From NCBI GenBank assembly GCA_034687125.1, contig JAQGBZ010000067.1, positions 1-64,000 of the forward strand: a DNA stretch of 64,000 nt, written 5' to 3'. Position 1 is the first letter of the stretch. Each line of letters starts with the position of its first letter. The notes under the pieces are model-generated. The model was not told the DNA's origin, did no database searches, and saw only the letters and a program-made list of their open reading frames with translations. A program made the translations under genes and the position numbers. Below are positions 25,691 to 37,369 of this stretch, one piece after another. This DNA comes from Neelides folsomi. Its lineage: Eukaryota; Arthropoda; Collembola; Neelipleona; Neelidae.

Positions 25691-28558
25691 TTATTCTTTG
25701 AGTCTTATTTTATTAATGACATTTTCAGGAACTTGTTTCAAAAAAGAATGAAGCCAAACAGCATGAGCAGGAATGAAGGTGAAAACGGCTGGAATTGAAG
25801 GTTCGCCGCATGAAATGCTCCAACTTTTAATTCCAATCAAAGTGTAACTTCCACCAGGATTCATGCAGACCAAAGGTCCACCTTGATCTCCCTAAATTTT
25901 TATAAACCACATTATTAAAAAATCATTTATTCATTATATGTAACATTTGTGTTAATTTAAGCATTTGTAGTATTTATACCGTGCAAACATCTCTGTTTGT
26001 TTCTCCTCCAGCACACATTGTATTCGCATCCAAACTAAAATCTTGTCCCAAATTGGTTTTTCTCAGACCTTCTTCGCACAATTTGGTCGGGAGTATTGGA
26101 AGAACGACTTGTTTTAAAACATCATCTGAGTGTTGTGTCCCATTTGCATCATAAGCAGTTCCCCAACCAGTGGAAATGCATCTTTTACCAATAAACTTGT
26201 CGACGGGTTGAGGGAGACAAATTTTCCCAACATGATAACCGAATTTGATGGGTTTGTTGGTGAATAAAAGGGCAACGTCGTTTGATCTGTTGATTGGATT
26301 GAAATCCGGATGAGAAATCAAAGCATCAATGAGAAGATCATCATTGGAAAGTTTGTCACTTGGATTTTTCGTATCCCATTCACCAACACGAACGTTTAAT
26401 TCTGACGCCTTTAATCTATTTAAATAATTTTTTAATTAAAAATTGAACACGATAATGTAAGCATAGAATGAAATCTGATGTCTTGTTGGATTATAAATAT
26501 AAAACTTACTTATGAACACAAGCAGCGGAAGTTGCAATGGCTCTATTTGAAACTACAACTCCTCCACATTGAGTTCCTCCTTGTCTTGTGATCAAAACCT
26601 GCCAAGGAAATTCGCCAAATTCTGTCGTGTTCTCGTCGTCTTCGGATTCTCTTGGTCTTCTGATTCCACACACGTCCTTTGACACTTTTCGCACAGCAAT
26701 TTCTGGAGATTTTGTTGGTCGAGGAGTTGAAGGAATGGAACGGAAATCCTCACGGAGAAAACAACAAACTCCTTCTACAGGCAACGAAGCTTGACGGCAC
26801 TAAAAACATTTTTAATTATTAATAATTCTTATTTAGGTAGAGTAATTGAATCTTATAATTTAATTTTTAATACCCTTGTTCTTTGCTCTTTCTTTACAAA
26901 TGCCCGAACATCAAAAAGTTTAATGTTTCCTTCGTTGGGATCAATGGGTTGACAATGAATTTCCCTCAGACATTTCATGTTATCAGGACAAACTGTCACT
27001 ACGATTGAATTCTTAATGGGAGATTGCGATTCTGGTGGAAATGGATTTCTTATTGAAAAGTCAGGGAGGTTCTCGGGATGTTCATTAGAAAAATCAAATT
27101 CTTCATCGCTATCTTCAGATGATTGTTCTTCACTTTGCGGTGGATCGCTGCTTGGCATCATCGTCGTTGTCATAATTTCTTCCTCCTTTTCAGGTTTCAC
27201 TGAAACTTTGACTTCTTCGATTGGAGGTTCAAGCGACTGGGAAGGAATTTTCAAAGGCTCTTGTGGGAGCTCGTAATTTTGAGACGGAACTAAATTAAAA
27301 AAATTAAATTTTATTTATATATGAATATTACTTATTATTGTTATTATACTAAATAGTAAATCATTTAAATGGATGTACAAAAAATAAAAAATATTCAATG
27401 TACAGTTAATATAATATTGAATATATAGTAAAGTAAAGTAAAATAAATAAAATTACTTTTGAATGGATTTGGATAAATAATGTTGGGACTCGAATCCAAT
27501 TTCCGTTTTGGCAGAACCGGCGGAAGAACATAGGTCGTTGAAGGAACTGAAAAAACTACAGGAGAGTTGTCGTAGATAATTTCTGGTTCAATTGTAGTGG
27601 TTTCCTCTTCAGGATTCATCGTCGTTGTTGAATCCTCATCATTCATTTCAGATAATTTTAATTCAACTTTTTCCGTTGTTGTTGTAATTGGAATGGGAAG
27701 AGATTTAGGAGCAACTGTCGTCTTTTCCTCAGGAAATTCTCTAATGAAAAATTGAGCATCGATTGATTTTTCTGTTCGATTTGTAGCTTCTCTGTTGAAT
27801 TCCTCATTGTGATAATTTGACGTTTCTTCATTGAATTCATCGCTGTTGGAGTTTACTAAATACGACTCTGTTGTGCTCCGAACATCTGAATTAAAATCCT
27901 GGCCCAAATTGAAACGTGTAGACGGTCGTGACGTAGAATTAATTAAGAAAATGGGCGGATCTCGCACATAAGGATTATAGCTCGTAGTGGAAGAACCAAA
28001 GATGAATTTTGTCTTTAATTGAAATGGTAAAGGTCCAAGTCCGGAGATCAATGCAGATTTCTTTGGAATTAAAGGGGAAAATTGCACTAGTGGAAGTTGA
28101 ATAATCGGCTTCTGGTTACTTTCATTAAATAATATTTGTGGATTTCTTTTACAGCAAATGTATTCAATTCCGTCAAAATCTTCTTGGCATTTCTGTCAAA
28201 AGGCATTAAGCAATTAAAGTTAAATAATAAAAAGTGGTAATCAATTATGTGTATTTATCATTAAATAGCTTGACAGGTTTGTTCGAGTAATGATTTATTA
28301 CCTGCAATTGCATTAGGAATGGAAGTAATAAATCATCAATTATAATTATACATAATAATTTCTAACCCTGTTGAATCCCGTTCGGATGTCAATTTTGATT
28401 TCCTCACTGTTTCTTTTCATCTCTTCGCATATGATTGAATCTTGGCATTCTTCGTCCACTTTGCATTGAACTAAACGGCGACTCGCCTGGGGCGTCCTTT
28501 TAATTGCCACTTTCACTGCGGAACAAACAATCATTTCAAGCATGAGTTTGAGAGTCAT
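25691..28558 (-). CDS. Two-CLIP-domain serine protease homologue, catalytically dead
   Basis: Six exons (28558-28367, 28192-27457, 27289-26874, 26799-26510, 26415-25980, 25891-25691) give 756 aa. A weak signal peptide precedes a first CLIP-type domain (Cys pattern ending in YICC), then a long Thr/Glu/Pro-rich linker, a second CLIP domain (Cys pattern ending in GVCC) and a chymotrypsin-fold domain. The catalytic His position reads TSAAC instead of TAAHC, and the active Ser is Gln in GDQGGP; only the Asp (NDVALL) is kept. It therefore cannot be a serine protease. Known CLIP-domain homologues of this kind act as cofactors in prophenoloxidase activation or in cell adhesion (masquerade-like). Each CLIP domain is split by an intron. 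Confidence 0.85.
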
Positions 28559-30578
28559 CCAAGAATCGTCTAATTTAAGAAAATATGAAATTGAAAAGAA
28601 GCCCTTTGAATCTCTCTTAAAGTTAGCTCATAGTGAAAGGAGAAATTGAAATGAATTTTTTTATTATTAGGTCAATGCTCAATTTAAATGATATAAAAAG
28701 ATGAGCCATAAAAAACAATCTCACTTTCTATATCGTTTCAAACTCCACTTTCGATCCTCAAGACTTAAATGAACCTTTGATGTTTCAATTGTGTTTAATA
28801 TACTTAAATATAAATTAGATATCACTAACTATGATAAATACACAGAGAATGGTTGAATTTGTAATTATTTTAAATTGGTTCTCCGTGACGAACCCGACCA
28901 AAATGCTCACATGGGTCAAGAAAGGTGAGTAGGGTAAGAAAATTATCAAAATTATGATGTTAGAAAAACGGAGAGTGGCGTAAGTTGAGAGCATTAAATC
29001 ATATGTTCAAATTACATCTACTATTACTTATCCCTGTCATCACGAAATCTCCTTCGCAAATTCTCATCACTTCCATCCTCATAACTTCCATAATGTATTT
29101 TACGGAAAAAATTGAGGAAATCGTAAAATACTTTGTTTTTTGTAAATATTTCAGCGAGTTTAATAGTAAATTAATTATTAATGTATAGTTCAAAAGTGAA
29201 AATTGTACTGTTTAAAATATAAATATTTAAAATAAAGTGCAAGTCGGAACTACCAAAAGAAATGATATTTTAATATTTTAAATACAGGGAGGGCCATAAG
29301 TAACGCACGATTTTACATATTCACGGTTACCTAATACTTACTAACACTAACTAAATTAACAATAATGTAACTTCTGTAAATTCTTATGATTTTGTCCTTC
29401 TTCTGTTTAATTTTACTTTAAAAAAATGATCATCTGAATCGTTTTTTTTATTTTAATTTCAGCATATTTAGTTATATCCCTTATTTGTTTAAATGCCTTT
29501 GTTCAATTTAAATTAAACGAGGCATGAAATGGGTAATATTTAATTATTTGTGATAGCTGATGATAAAAAAGTGATATTGGTTATTATGTGAGAAGTTGAA
29601 GTGGATGAGTTAATGAGGTAGTGAGAGTTGGCCGAGATTCAATTCAAGGAGCGCCCCATTCAACATTCAACAACGGCAAGAAACAAAAGAAGATTTAATA
29701 AGTCCAAATGAAAAGTTATTTACAAAAATGGATCTTATTTACATATCAAGTCCATTCAAACAATCTACATTAAATTCCTTATGTAAAAGTGACCATTTAC
29801 TTGTTTAGATTGAGAAAAAAAAGTTTATTTTGTACAGCATGGTATTTTATGTTAATTATTAATTTATTAATTGTTATCATATTAGTAGAGTACGAGATTT
29901 GTATTAGTTATGTATAAAAAAGGTGTGACAATTTCCATTTTCAATAAAACAACTTATGGTTGGTTGATGTAATCAAGATGCGTTCATAATACATTTGAGA
30001 TTACATTTGAGATTAGATTCATAATACTGGTGAATTAGTATGGACTGTACATAGCGTCATTGTTTTCCTCGTGTGAAGAAGATGAGGAAATTACGAAGTT
30101 TCTCAAGTTGTCGTTTGGGATGATGAGGGCGGTTGTTTCCATTGCAGGGTGGAATGAGAGCGACGAAGACGAAACCGGATCTTGTCATTTATAAGACGGT
30201 TCCTTGCAACCTGCGACCATCACGTCATCAAAAACTCACAGACATATATTAGTTAATGATCTCACAAAATCGACGCCACCAAATGAGAGTGACATAGAAA
30301 GAGATAGAAACTACAAATGTGTTAATTGAATAGTTAGTAGAGGAGGAAATGGCCACTTTGACACTTTATTATAATTATTATCATATGACTAGCCATATGA
30401 CTTTTACAAATTCATGCTGCGTCGCTTCCAATTACCTTTCAATTATATGGGAATTAACATTAGGGACCTGGTGGAATATGAATTGTCTAATCAGTATTTT
30501 GCCCCAATGGCGTAATAATATAAGATTCACCAAATTGACCATTCAGATGCATGCTGGTCTTTCGAGTGCTTTGATCAA
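28559..30578. other. Intergenic region with a transposon-end fragment
   Basis: No gene recognised. GGGCCATAAGTA near 29289-29300 matches the end of the mariner-like MITE at 56.3 kb and is probably a transposon remnant. A TATA-like TTATAAG near 30189 and an 86-codon ORF at 30349 could mark an unrecognised gene, but nothing else supports it. A short tandem duplication (attTGAGATTA) lies near 29995-30015. Confidence 0.45.
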
Positions 30579-32139
30579 TTACCTTTTGCCTTTACCTTGT
30601 TGTGGATGATGCGATGAGTGGGATGATCCTTTTTGTTGGTGACCGACGCTCTTGGCATGATTCGAATGATCTCCGTGATATTTCCCATCGTCAAATTTAC
30701 CAGCTCCGCCGTTCATGTCGGGCCAAGGATCTTTGTAAGTTGGATCTCTACAGCAAACCCCGACTTCACCTGTCATTGGAGAACTGCACGCCTGAAAATA
30801 ATGAATAATAATAATAATAATGAGAAAATTTAATTGAGTCTAAAAATGGTCAATGATGAAGAATATAATGAGTTATTGGCACGATATCGATATCAAGATC
30901 AATATACTAACCAGTTACTACCTGTATTGTATATGTTAATATTAATTATAAGTATTAGGTATAGAAAACGAGATATTGAGATTTAAAAAATACCATAAGT
31001 GCGACTCTAAATGCTTTTTGTGCTTGGGTAAGTCCAATTGGTTTTTCTTCAATGACGCCGTCAAAGTTACAGAGGTCATCATTGACGCAGAGCATTGCCG
31101 CTGGACATCCTGGGTAAGGCGGAGCTTCCTCATTATTTCCCGAATTTTGGGTTTGCTGGGTAGGCGGTGTGTAAAAGCCAGCCGGTCTTTGAGTTCCAGA
31201 ATTTCCATTTGCTGTTCCCTCAAAGCTTCCTGAATTTCCATATTGAGCTTGATGTCCAAAATTCGAATTCGAAGGTCGGGGGTTGGATCCTTCGACCTGT
31301 GGAGGTCGGTAAAATCCAGGTGGAACTTGGGCATTATTTGGAGCTCCGGTATTTTGTGATTCCACTCTTTTTGGTGGCTGTTGGGGTTCCTGATATTGAG
31401 ATTGTTGATATGATTGGGGCTGCTGTTGCTGTTGTGGTTGAGGTCGCGGATTTTGTTGCTGGAACGTCTCAGGGGATTTTTGCTGCTGTTCTTGCACTTG
31501 AGGACGCTTTTGGTGTTGTTGAATAGGGCGTTCTTCGTATTGAGGAACTTCATATTCTTCTTGTTGATATTGCTGCCGTTGCTGTGCTTGTTGTTGGTAT
31601 TGTTGGTTTTGTTGTGATTGTTGGTATTGTTGCTTCTGCTGATATTGTTGTTGTTGGGGTTGTTGCTGAAAATTTTGTTTTACCTGTTGTGGCTGCTGCT
31701 GTTGAAATGATTGTTTTGGTTCAGATTGTTGATTTGGGTAATTTTGCTGATTTTGTGGCTTGGGACCCAAGCGTTGAAACTCCGCTAAATTTGAATTGCT
31801 CTGGTCGTTATTAGAATTTTGCACAGGATTGTTTGGGGCATCTGGAGGATGACAATCGTCTTTATTCAAAAGTTCACAACCATGAGGAAATGTTGGTTTA
31901 TTGAATTTCTCCTTCGGAGGGTTTTGAGTTTGACTTTGCTTCACTCCACTGCTCAACTCTCCTTCAACACCCGGATGATTTGAGGGTTTCCGAAACGGAT
32001 TGTTTTTCAACCACCAGTAATTGTCGTTGTCGGCCGGTGAGTCTTTTTGGGAATCGGAGGATGGTTGACCGCCGTAGTAACTATTCCCACTCGCCCAAGA
32101 GAGGAGAGTGACGAGGAGGAGAAGGCCGCTCTTGTTCAT
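30579..32139 (-). CDS. Secreted Gln-rich protein with a C-terminal CLIP-type domain
   Basis: Two coding exons (32139-30994, 30791-30579) give 452 aa. A 5'-untranslated exon ends at 32237, and its intron closes at a strong acceptor at 32152. Signal peptide MNKSGLLLLVTLLSWASG. The middle 200 residues are Gln-dominated (QQ, QYQQ, QPQQ), followed by a Pro/Asn/Gly region with two copies of (P/A)GFY(R/T)PP. A CLIP-type cysteine domain (GCPAAMLCV ... LCNFDG ... ACSSP ... GVCC) follows and then a His/Lys/Gly-rich tail. This matches the N-terminal regulatory half of CLIP serine protease homologues, but no protease domain follows. A donor-like AG|GTAATT overlaps the stop codon, so a further exon is not excluded. 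Confidence 0.75.
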
Positions 32140-32236
32140 CTTAACAACCAACTGAGAATGAAAGAGGAAGAAGCAGGAGGTGAGAGAAGGGCCGTTCATT
32201 TCACAAGATCATTAATATTGATGTAATGAGAATTAC

Positions 32237-32330
32237 CTTGGGTCTTCTTCTTCAGAGCACCTTGGAGTGATATGAGAGATCCCTGAGATCCGCTGGACCC
32301 AGGCGGCCTTCGAACCGCTTTTACAAACCG
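32237..32330 (-). promoter_or_regulatory. 5'-untranslated exon and promoter of Gln-rich CLIP gene
   Basis: A consensus donor (AAG|GTAATT) at 32237 pairs with the acceptor TTCTCAG at 32152. The left limit of the exon is approximate; a GATATACA motif near 32340 could serve as TATA. Confidence 0.5.
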
Positions 32331-34377
32331 TGTATATCCAACCACCAACAGGAATATCCCCCGAATTCTCCCTCAAATTCCTCCACAAGCAACAGCTTGG
32401 GAAGATGACTCAACGTCGTGCAAAGACAATTAGCGAATCTCCCTGCTGTCAAAAGGCCTTCCCGACCTTGGCCATCAAATTGAAGTCCATCAATTAATTA
32501 TGAAAGACGAAGAAAAACATATTTTGACTACAAATGTCCATTTTATTGTAAATGCATTTAAGATTGGGAGTTGAGACCTTGCAGAGTTGATTGGAATGAT
32601 TATTATTTATCCATATAACTAATATTATAATGAAATGGAAAAAGTATATAAGAAAAATATTATTAACATTAACCAAGTATAACAATAGGTATAAGAAGAT
32701 TTTATTAAAGAAGTTCGTTATACATTGTTTTTTACCTTTTGATTCTTAGAATTTCTGTAATACTCATGTATAAATTATAATTTTTATCTTGTTGAATTCA
32801 TTTTCTCTCGGATAGAGCTTTAGGATTTTGTTTATTGTTGAGCTATCATGCCTAACAAACAAGATGCATCCGTGAATGAACACGTTTAAGGATATCTTGT
32901 TATGTAATGAATTCAAATTCAGCCCTTTTCATGATCTTGAATTGTGAAGAATCGTGATGTCCATTATTTGCCCAAATTTACGGCCCACTGCCTCCTCGAA
33001 ATTTTCCCTTTTCTGACGTCAAAGCTCTTAATCATATTTATAGACGTTCCTTGAAAGTTAATTTAGAAAAGGTTGACTCATTTCTAACTATGTACAAGTC
33101 TTAATTAATTGTAAAATATGAATAGATCTCCGAAAAGTATCAGAATAAAAATTCGCCGAATATGATTTATAATTTATAATCAAATCCCAGTTGGCATTTT
33201 TTTAAAACGTGGAACTGAAATTATCTCAATTAAAAAATATCTAATTAAAAATTAACAATTTACCTTCGCCTTTGGTATCTAATAAGTAGGAAGGAACATA
33301 ATTGTATGAAGTATGAAAGCAAGCATTTACATAATACCACTTAGCATGGATGTATCTTACATTTAATGTCAGGTAATATGTATGTACCATGTATTTATGT
33401 ATGTAAATATTTAATGTAATTGTGAATGTGTACATACCATACATATTTATTACTGTATTTAAATACACGTTTGAATGCTTGAGTCGTGAGTCATACAGTT
33501 ATACATATGAACATTAATACACACTGTAGTAGTAGATATATCAGTATTCCATTTAGGTATACTTCATTTATTTGGGATATACTGTAATTATATAACCACC
33601 TTGAATTACTGTAATTTAAAACATTTTAGATTTTTTCCATCTAAATTAATTTCGATGATAAAAAATACTCGCTAAACCTTACTATAAGCAATACCTAATA
33701 ACACTAATAAGTAATAAGATTAATTTTTTCATAACAGAGGACATGTTTAAGACTACTTGGTATTTGGATATAATATAGGTAAGTAATATGGTATAATCAT
33801 TATTTTCATTATATATTTATTAATATGTATTTGCTCCTATCTGCACCTTTGTACAAATAAGTATGCATGCTCTACTTATATCATTCGAAGGTATAATAAG
33901 TGTCCAATTAAGAATTATCTCTTATAAGCCCACGACTCATCAAAAGTAAAATGAAAAATTTGCTCCAAATAATGTTTATGCGCATATTTAACATTCATAA
34001 AATGAATTCATCATTGTGAATATAATAATAAGAATTCATCAATTTGAATCACCAAAAAGAAAATTATGAGCCAATAAAAGAATCTGTGGGGTTGACGTGT
34101 AAAGTTTGACCTTCTTTCTTGACATTTTCATTTTCTTCCAGCCTTTTTATTTGAACAAATCCTTCTGTTTGAAGATCAAAGAATTGTTTCTCCTTCTAAC
34201 AATTCACTTACACCTGTGCTTGCGGTGATAGACAGCTCTCAAGGCTAGGGATTACGTATAACTCTTGTTTGATGTATCGAAGCTTTACGTAACAATTGCA
34301 TGAGTGAAAACCATAAAGGATTTATTTTCTACTTCAATAATTAATTATTCAGATTTAATTTGTAATTGGAGTGGTGC
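32331..34377. other. Long intergenic region
   Basis: About 2 kb of AT-rich DNA with repeated short motifs such as ATGTATGTA and TACATA around 33380-33560. No ORF with homology and no clear transposon ends. Confidence 0.5.
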
Positions 34378-35284
34378 ATGGTAAAGATGCCGACCCCAGT
34401 CTTTTGTCTCGTCCTTCTACTTCCCATTATTTTAACGGTAATTTAGTAATTAACAATTTTATTAAATTGCCAATTAGTTAATGAAGTTGAATTGATTCTA
34501 ATTTTTTTTTATTAATTTGGTTTATTAGGGAGCTCAGCGTCAAAATACCAACAATCGGCCTAGCTCTGGATTTAACAACAACAACAACAACAACAATGGC
34601 TTTTCAAATGGGAACAATATGAATCCAAGCAATTCAAATTCAAACAGTGGATTTTCAAATTCAAATAGCGGGTTTTCTAATTCAAACAGCAATCCCAATA
34701 GCGGGTTTTCTAATTCAAACAGCAATCCCAATAGCGGGTTTTCTAATTCAAACAGCAAACCCAACAGTGGATTTTCTAATTCAAACAGCAATCCCAATAG
34801 CGGGTTTTCTAATTCAAACAGCGGATTTTCAAATTCAAATTCAAACAGCGGATCTTCAAAATCTAACAGTAATACCAAAGGACGCGGGACTACTAGTTCA
34901 AATAACGGTAGAAATACAAACTCCCGTCCCTCCAACTCCAACACTCCTTCATTGAATTCCATGTCAAAAGATCAACTCATTACCCTCCTTAATACTTTTA
35001 TGAAACCTACACCAAAACCATTAGCCCTTGGCCAACAAATAGGGTCAAATTCTAAAGGTCCAAAGGCTCCAGCTCCAGCTTCAAATGCCAACACCTTTAA
35101 CACCTTACCTTCTGATTTCAACAACGGATTCAACCCAGGAAATTTCTTCAGCTCGAATATCGGTAAACCCGGTGACGAGCCATCAAATCTTCCTGAAATT
35201 TCAACTAATCCTGAAGAATCTTCAGAAGATGATGCTCCAACTCAGAAACCAGCAAAAGCACCCGTTGGAATTGTTCCGGCTTAA
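34378..35284 (+). CDS. Secreted Asn/Ser-rich protein with 11-residue repeats
   Basis: Two exons (34378-34437, 34529-35284) give 271 aa; exon 1 is exactly the signal peptide (MVKMPTPVFCLVLLLPIILT). After a poly-Asn run, the protein repeats SGFSNSNSNPN in nearly identical copies, then shorter SGFSNSN units, then a KDQLITLLNTFMKP helix and a Pro/Ala/Lys/Asp tail. Only simple composition is visible: very few charged residues in the repeat and no cysteines in the mature chain. Likely an extracellular structural, adhesive or silk-like protein; no family recognised. Confidence 0.75.
34670..34822 (+). repeat. 33-nt coding tandem repeat
   Basis: Four full units of 33 nt (GGGTTTTCTAATTCAAACAG... core) plus a partial fifth, encoding SGFSNSNSNPN. 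Units are almost identical at the DNA level, so the array expanded recently. Confidence 0.9.
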
Positions 35285-36339
35285 TCAATTCATTGGAAAT
35301 AAACTTTTATTATTATTGCATCAAACCATTGAATCAATTTTACATTGAAACTCAATCTTTTCCATTAAGATACAATTCAATATATTTATATTTAAGCATG
35401 CTATGTTATGAAGCTGTAATTCATATTATGGAGGACAATATTTATGTATTAGAGTAATAGTAATATTTATTAGTACATTATGTTAAAAGGCACAATTACG
35501 TATACTTTTGGCTTTTGGTCTGTTTGTCCGTTTGTTGCCCATACTTTGTTATGTGTGAGAAGATGATAGAAATTGTTTAGTTTAAATAACTAGGAGCGTC
35601 GTCTTTGGAATCTGACCTGTGAAATGATGGTTTAAGGTGACGATAAGAACTGTCAATCACCATTTTTATCTTCTCAATTGGTCCCAAGCCGTCTCGTCCG
35701 TTTTATCTCCTCCTCCTTCGATTCATCTCAAGGAGGAGAAAAAAAGATATCAATAATATTGAATTTCGACAAGGCGGTGAAGGTTCAACAGTTCAACTCC
35801 CACGTTCCCAAACTTCCACGTTTTCAGACTTGTGAAAGATCTATTTCGAGGGTCCACGTCATTGGGAGAAGAATATGAAACTTAATGAATTCTATTTATT
35901 AAATCTTCCATTTGGTCCACATTTAATTGAAGGTCTTTTTCTCCACTAATCATCTTTAATTAACTCAATTTGGAAGTTTCTGGAAAGTTTTAGGAAAAAT
36001 GCCACCAATTTATTTATATGTTAAACGGAGGATGAAAATGCGAATTATGTACATACTTGAAGAATACATACAAAAGCTCTTATTTCATATAATATTTTGT
36101 ATGGAGAATGAAGACGAATTTCAATAACATGTAATGTAATGAAAAATTGTCGTTTTAATAACTAAATGTCTTTGAGACTGCTGAGATGAATTTGGGGTTA
36201 ACGAGTCTCTTTTGGGTAATAATTGGGTGAATTACATTCAGGGCATTGTATGGGAAGATGACGGGCACAATGGGGTGGCAATTAGTTTGAGAGAACTCGA
36301 CGCCCCACTAATTACCACCCGCAATCATCCCGACCGCCT
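35285..36339. other. Intergenic region
   Basis: 3' flank of the Asn/Ser-rich gene and spacer. A polypyrimidine-rich stretch near 35690-35730 has no linked gene. Confidence 0.45.
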
Positions 36340-36437
36340 TATAAGGAGGGAGAAATGAGAGAAAACCCCGAACTTTCTCTTCTTCTCTCCCCAAACGCTC
36401 TCTGGACAGGAAGGAAGAGGAAATGGCAAACCTCAAG
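36340..36437 (+). promoter_or_regulatory. TATA box and five-codon first exon (distal promoter)
   Basis: TATAAGG (36340-36346) is followed by a pyrimidine-rich leader and ATG GCA AAC CTC AAG at 36423-36437, ending at a GTGATA donor. This is a typical secreted-protein first exon. The only good acceptor downstream in phase 0 is at 37361, which would add MANLK-LK in frame before the EB-domain protein's own Met. Confidence 0.5.
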
Positions 36438-37311
36438 GTGATACAAATTATTTATCTTTATTAGCTTCCGTTTAATGAGAATCAACAGGATATTGCAATA
36501 AGATTACATTCATAGTTTTTTAAATTGGTAGAAAAGGATTAAAAGGATACAATCAGTAATATGTACATGTAAATATAACTAAACTGCCAAACTGATTTAC
36601 TGAATGAAGTGTAAATATTGAACTACGAAGTTTACAAGTGAAAAATGAGTAATTGTAGAATACTGAGAGTGAAACTTAAAACTTCCTATTCATCTTATCC
36701 CGTTTATAAATTCTTATCTTTTATAGATGTTGATTCGCATAAACCAACAATTACATTTTTATATACCAATTTTCAATTTTTATATGGTATAAGACTATAA
36801 ATCACTTATCTTTACATATTAATTGTAGCAAAAGGTTAATGTGTTTTGCAATTAAGTAAGGTACTATGTAATGTTATGCCAAGTAAAACATGTATTGCAA
36901 TTATGTGCTATACCATACATATAAGTAACTAAAAGTAATACATACAGGTAGATACAATTATGATATATTGGCACCTCACATGTAGGCATATTATAATTTA
37001 CGAGTAAATTAAAGAAAATACATACTACATATTCTATCACTGACTCATGACATTAATAACATGATAAGAAGAGTTTGCATGTCACTGGTGTCATTCTGGT
37101 ACATAGTTAGAAATGATACATAAATAGCCGTAAATCTAAGTACGATACCTGTGGGTTTATTAAAAGTATTTTCGTTATATCAGAATCATAATGTTAAATG
37201 CATGTAGGTATATAAGGTACAAATAGCTAATGTGTAATCACCGGTAACAAATTTTTGTAATCTCTTTATCTCAAATCGATGTGAAAGGAAAAATCGTCAT
37301 TTGGCTCACTT

Positions 37312-37320
37312 TATAAAAAG
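37312..37320 (+). promoter_or_regulatory. TATA box (proximal) of EB-domain gene
   Basis: TATAAAAAG lies 58 nt before the ATG at 37370, a suitable core promoter for the single-exon gene. Confidence 0.6.
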
Positions 37321-37369
37321 AGCTCCGCCATTTCATTCACCATCTCTCTTCTCTCACATTCAGTTAAAA

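Noticed and set aside
28852-28921. Possible peptide first exon (ATG followed by hydrophobic residues and a GTGAG donor)
   Set aside because: Too short, weak signal sequence, and no second exon found downstream.
30349-30609. 86-codon plus ORF with decent ATG context
   Set aside because: Low-complexity Tyr/His/Met sequence without signal peptide; overlaps antisense the end of the Gln-rich CLIP gene.
34540-34962. Minus-strand ORF of 140 aa with Leu/Glu repeats
   Set aside because: Antisense of the 33-nt Asn/Ser repeat; no signal peptide or start context.
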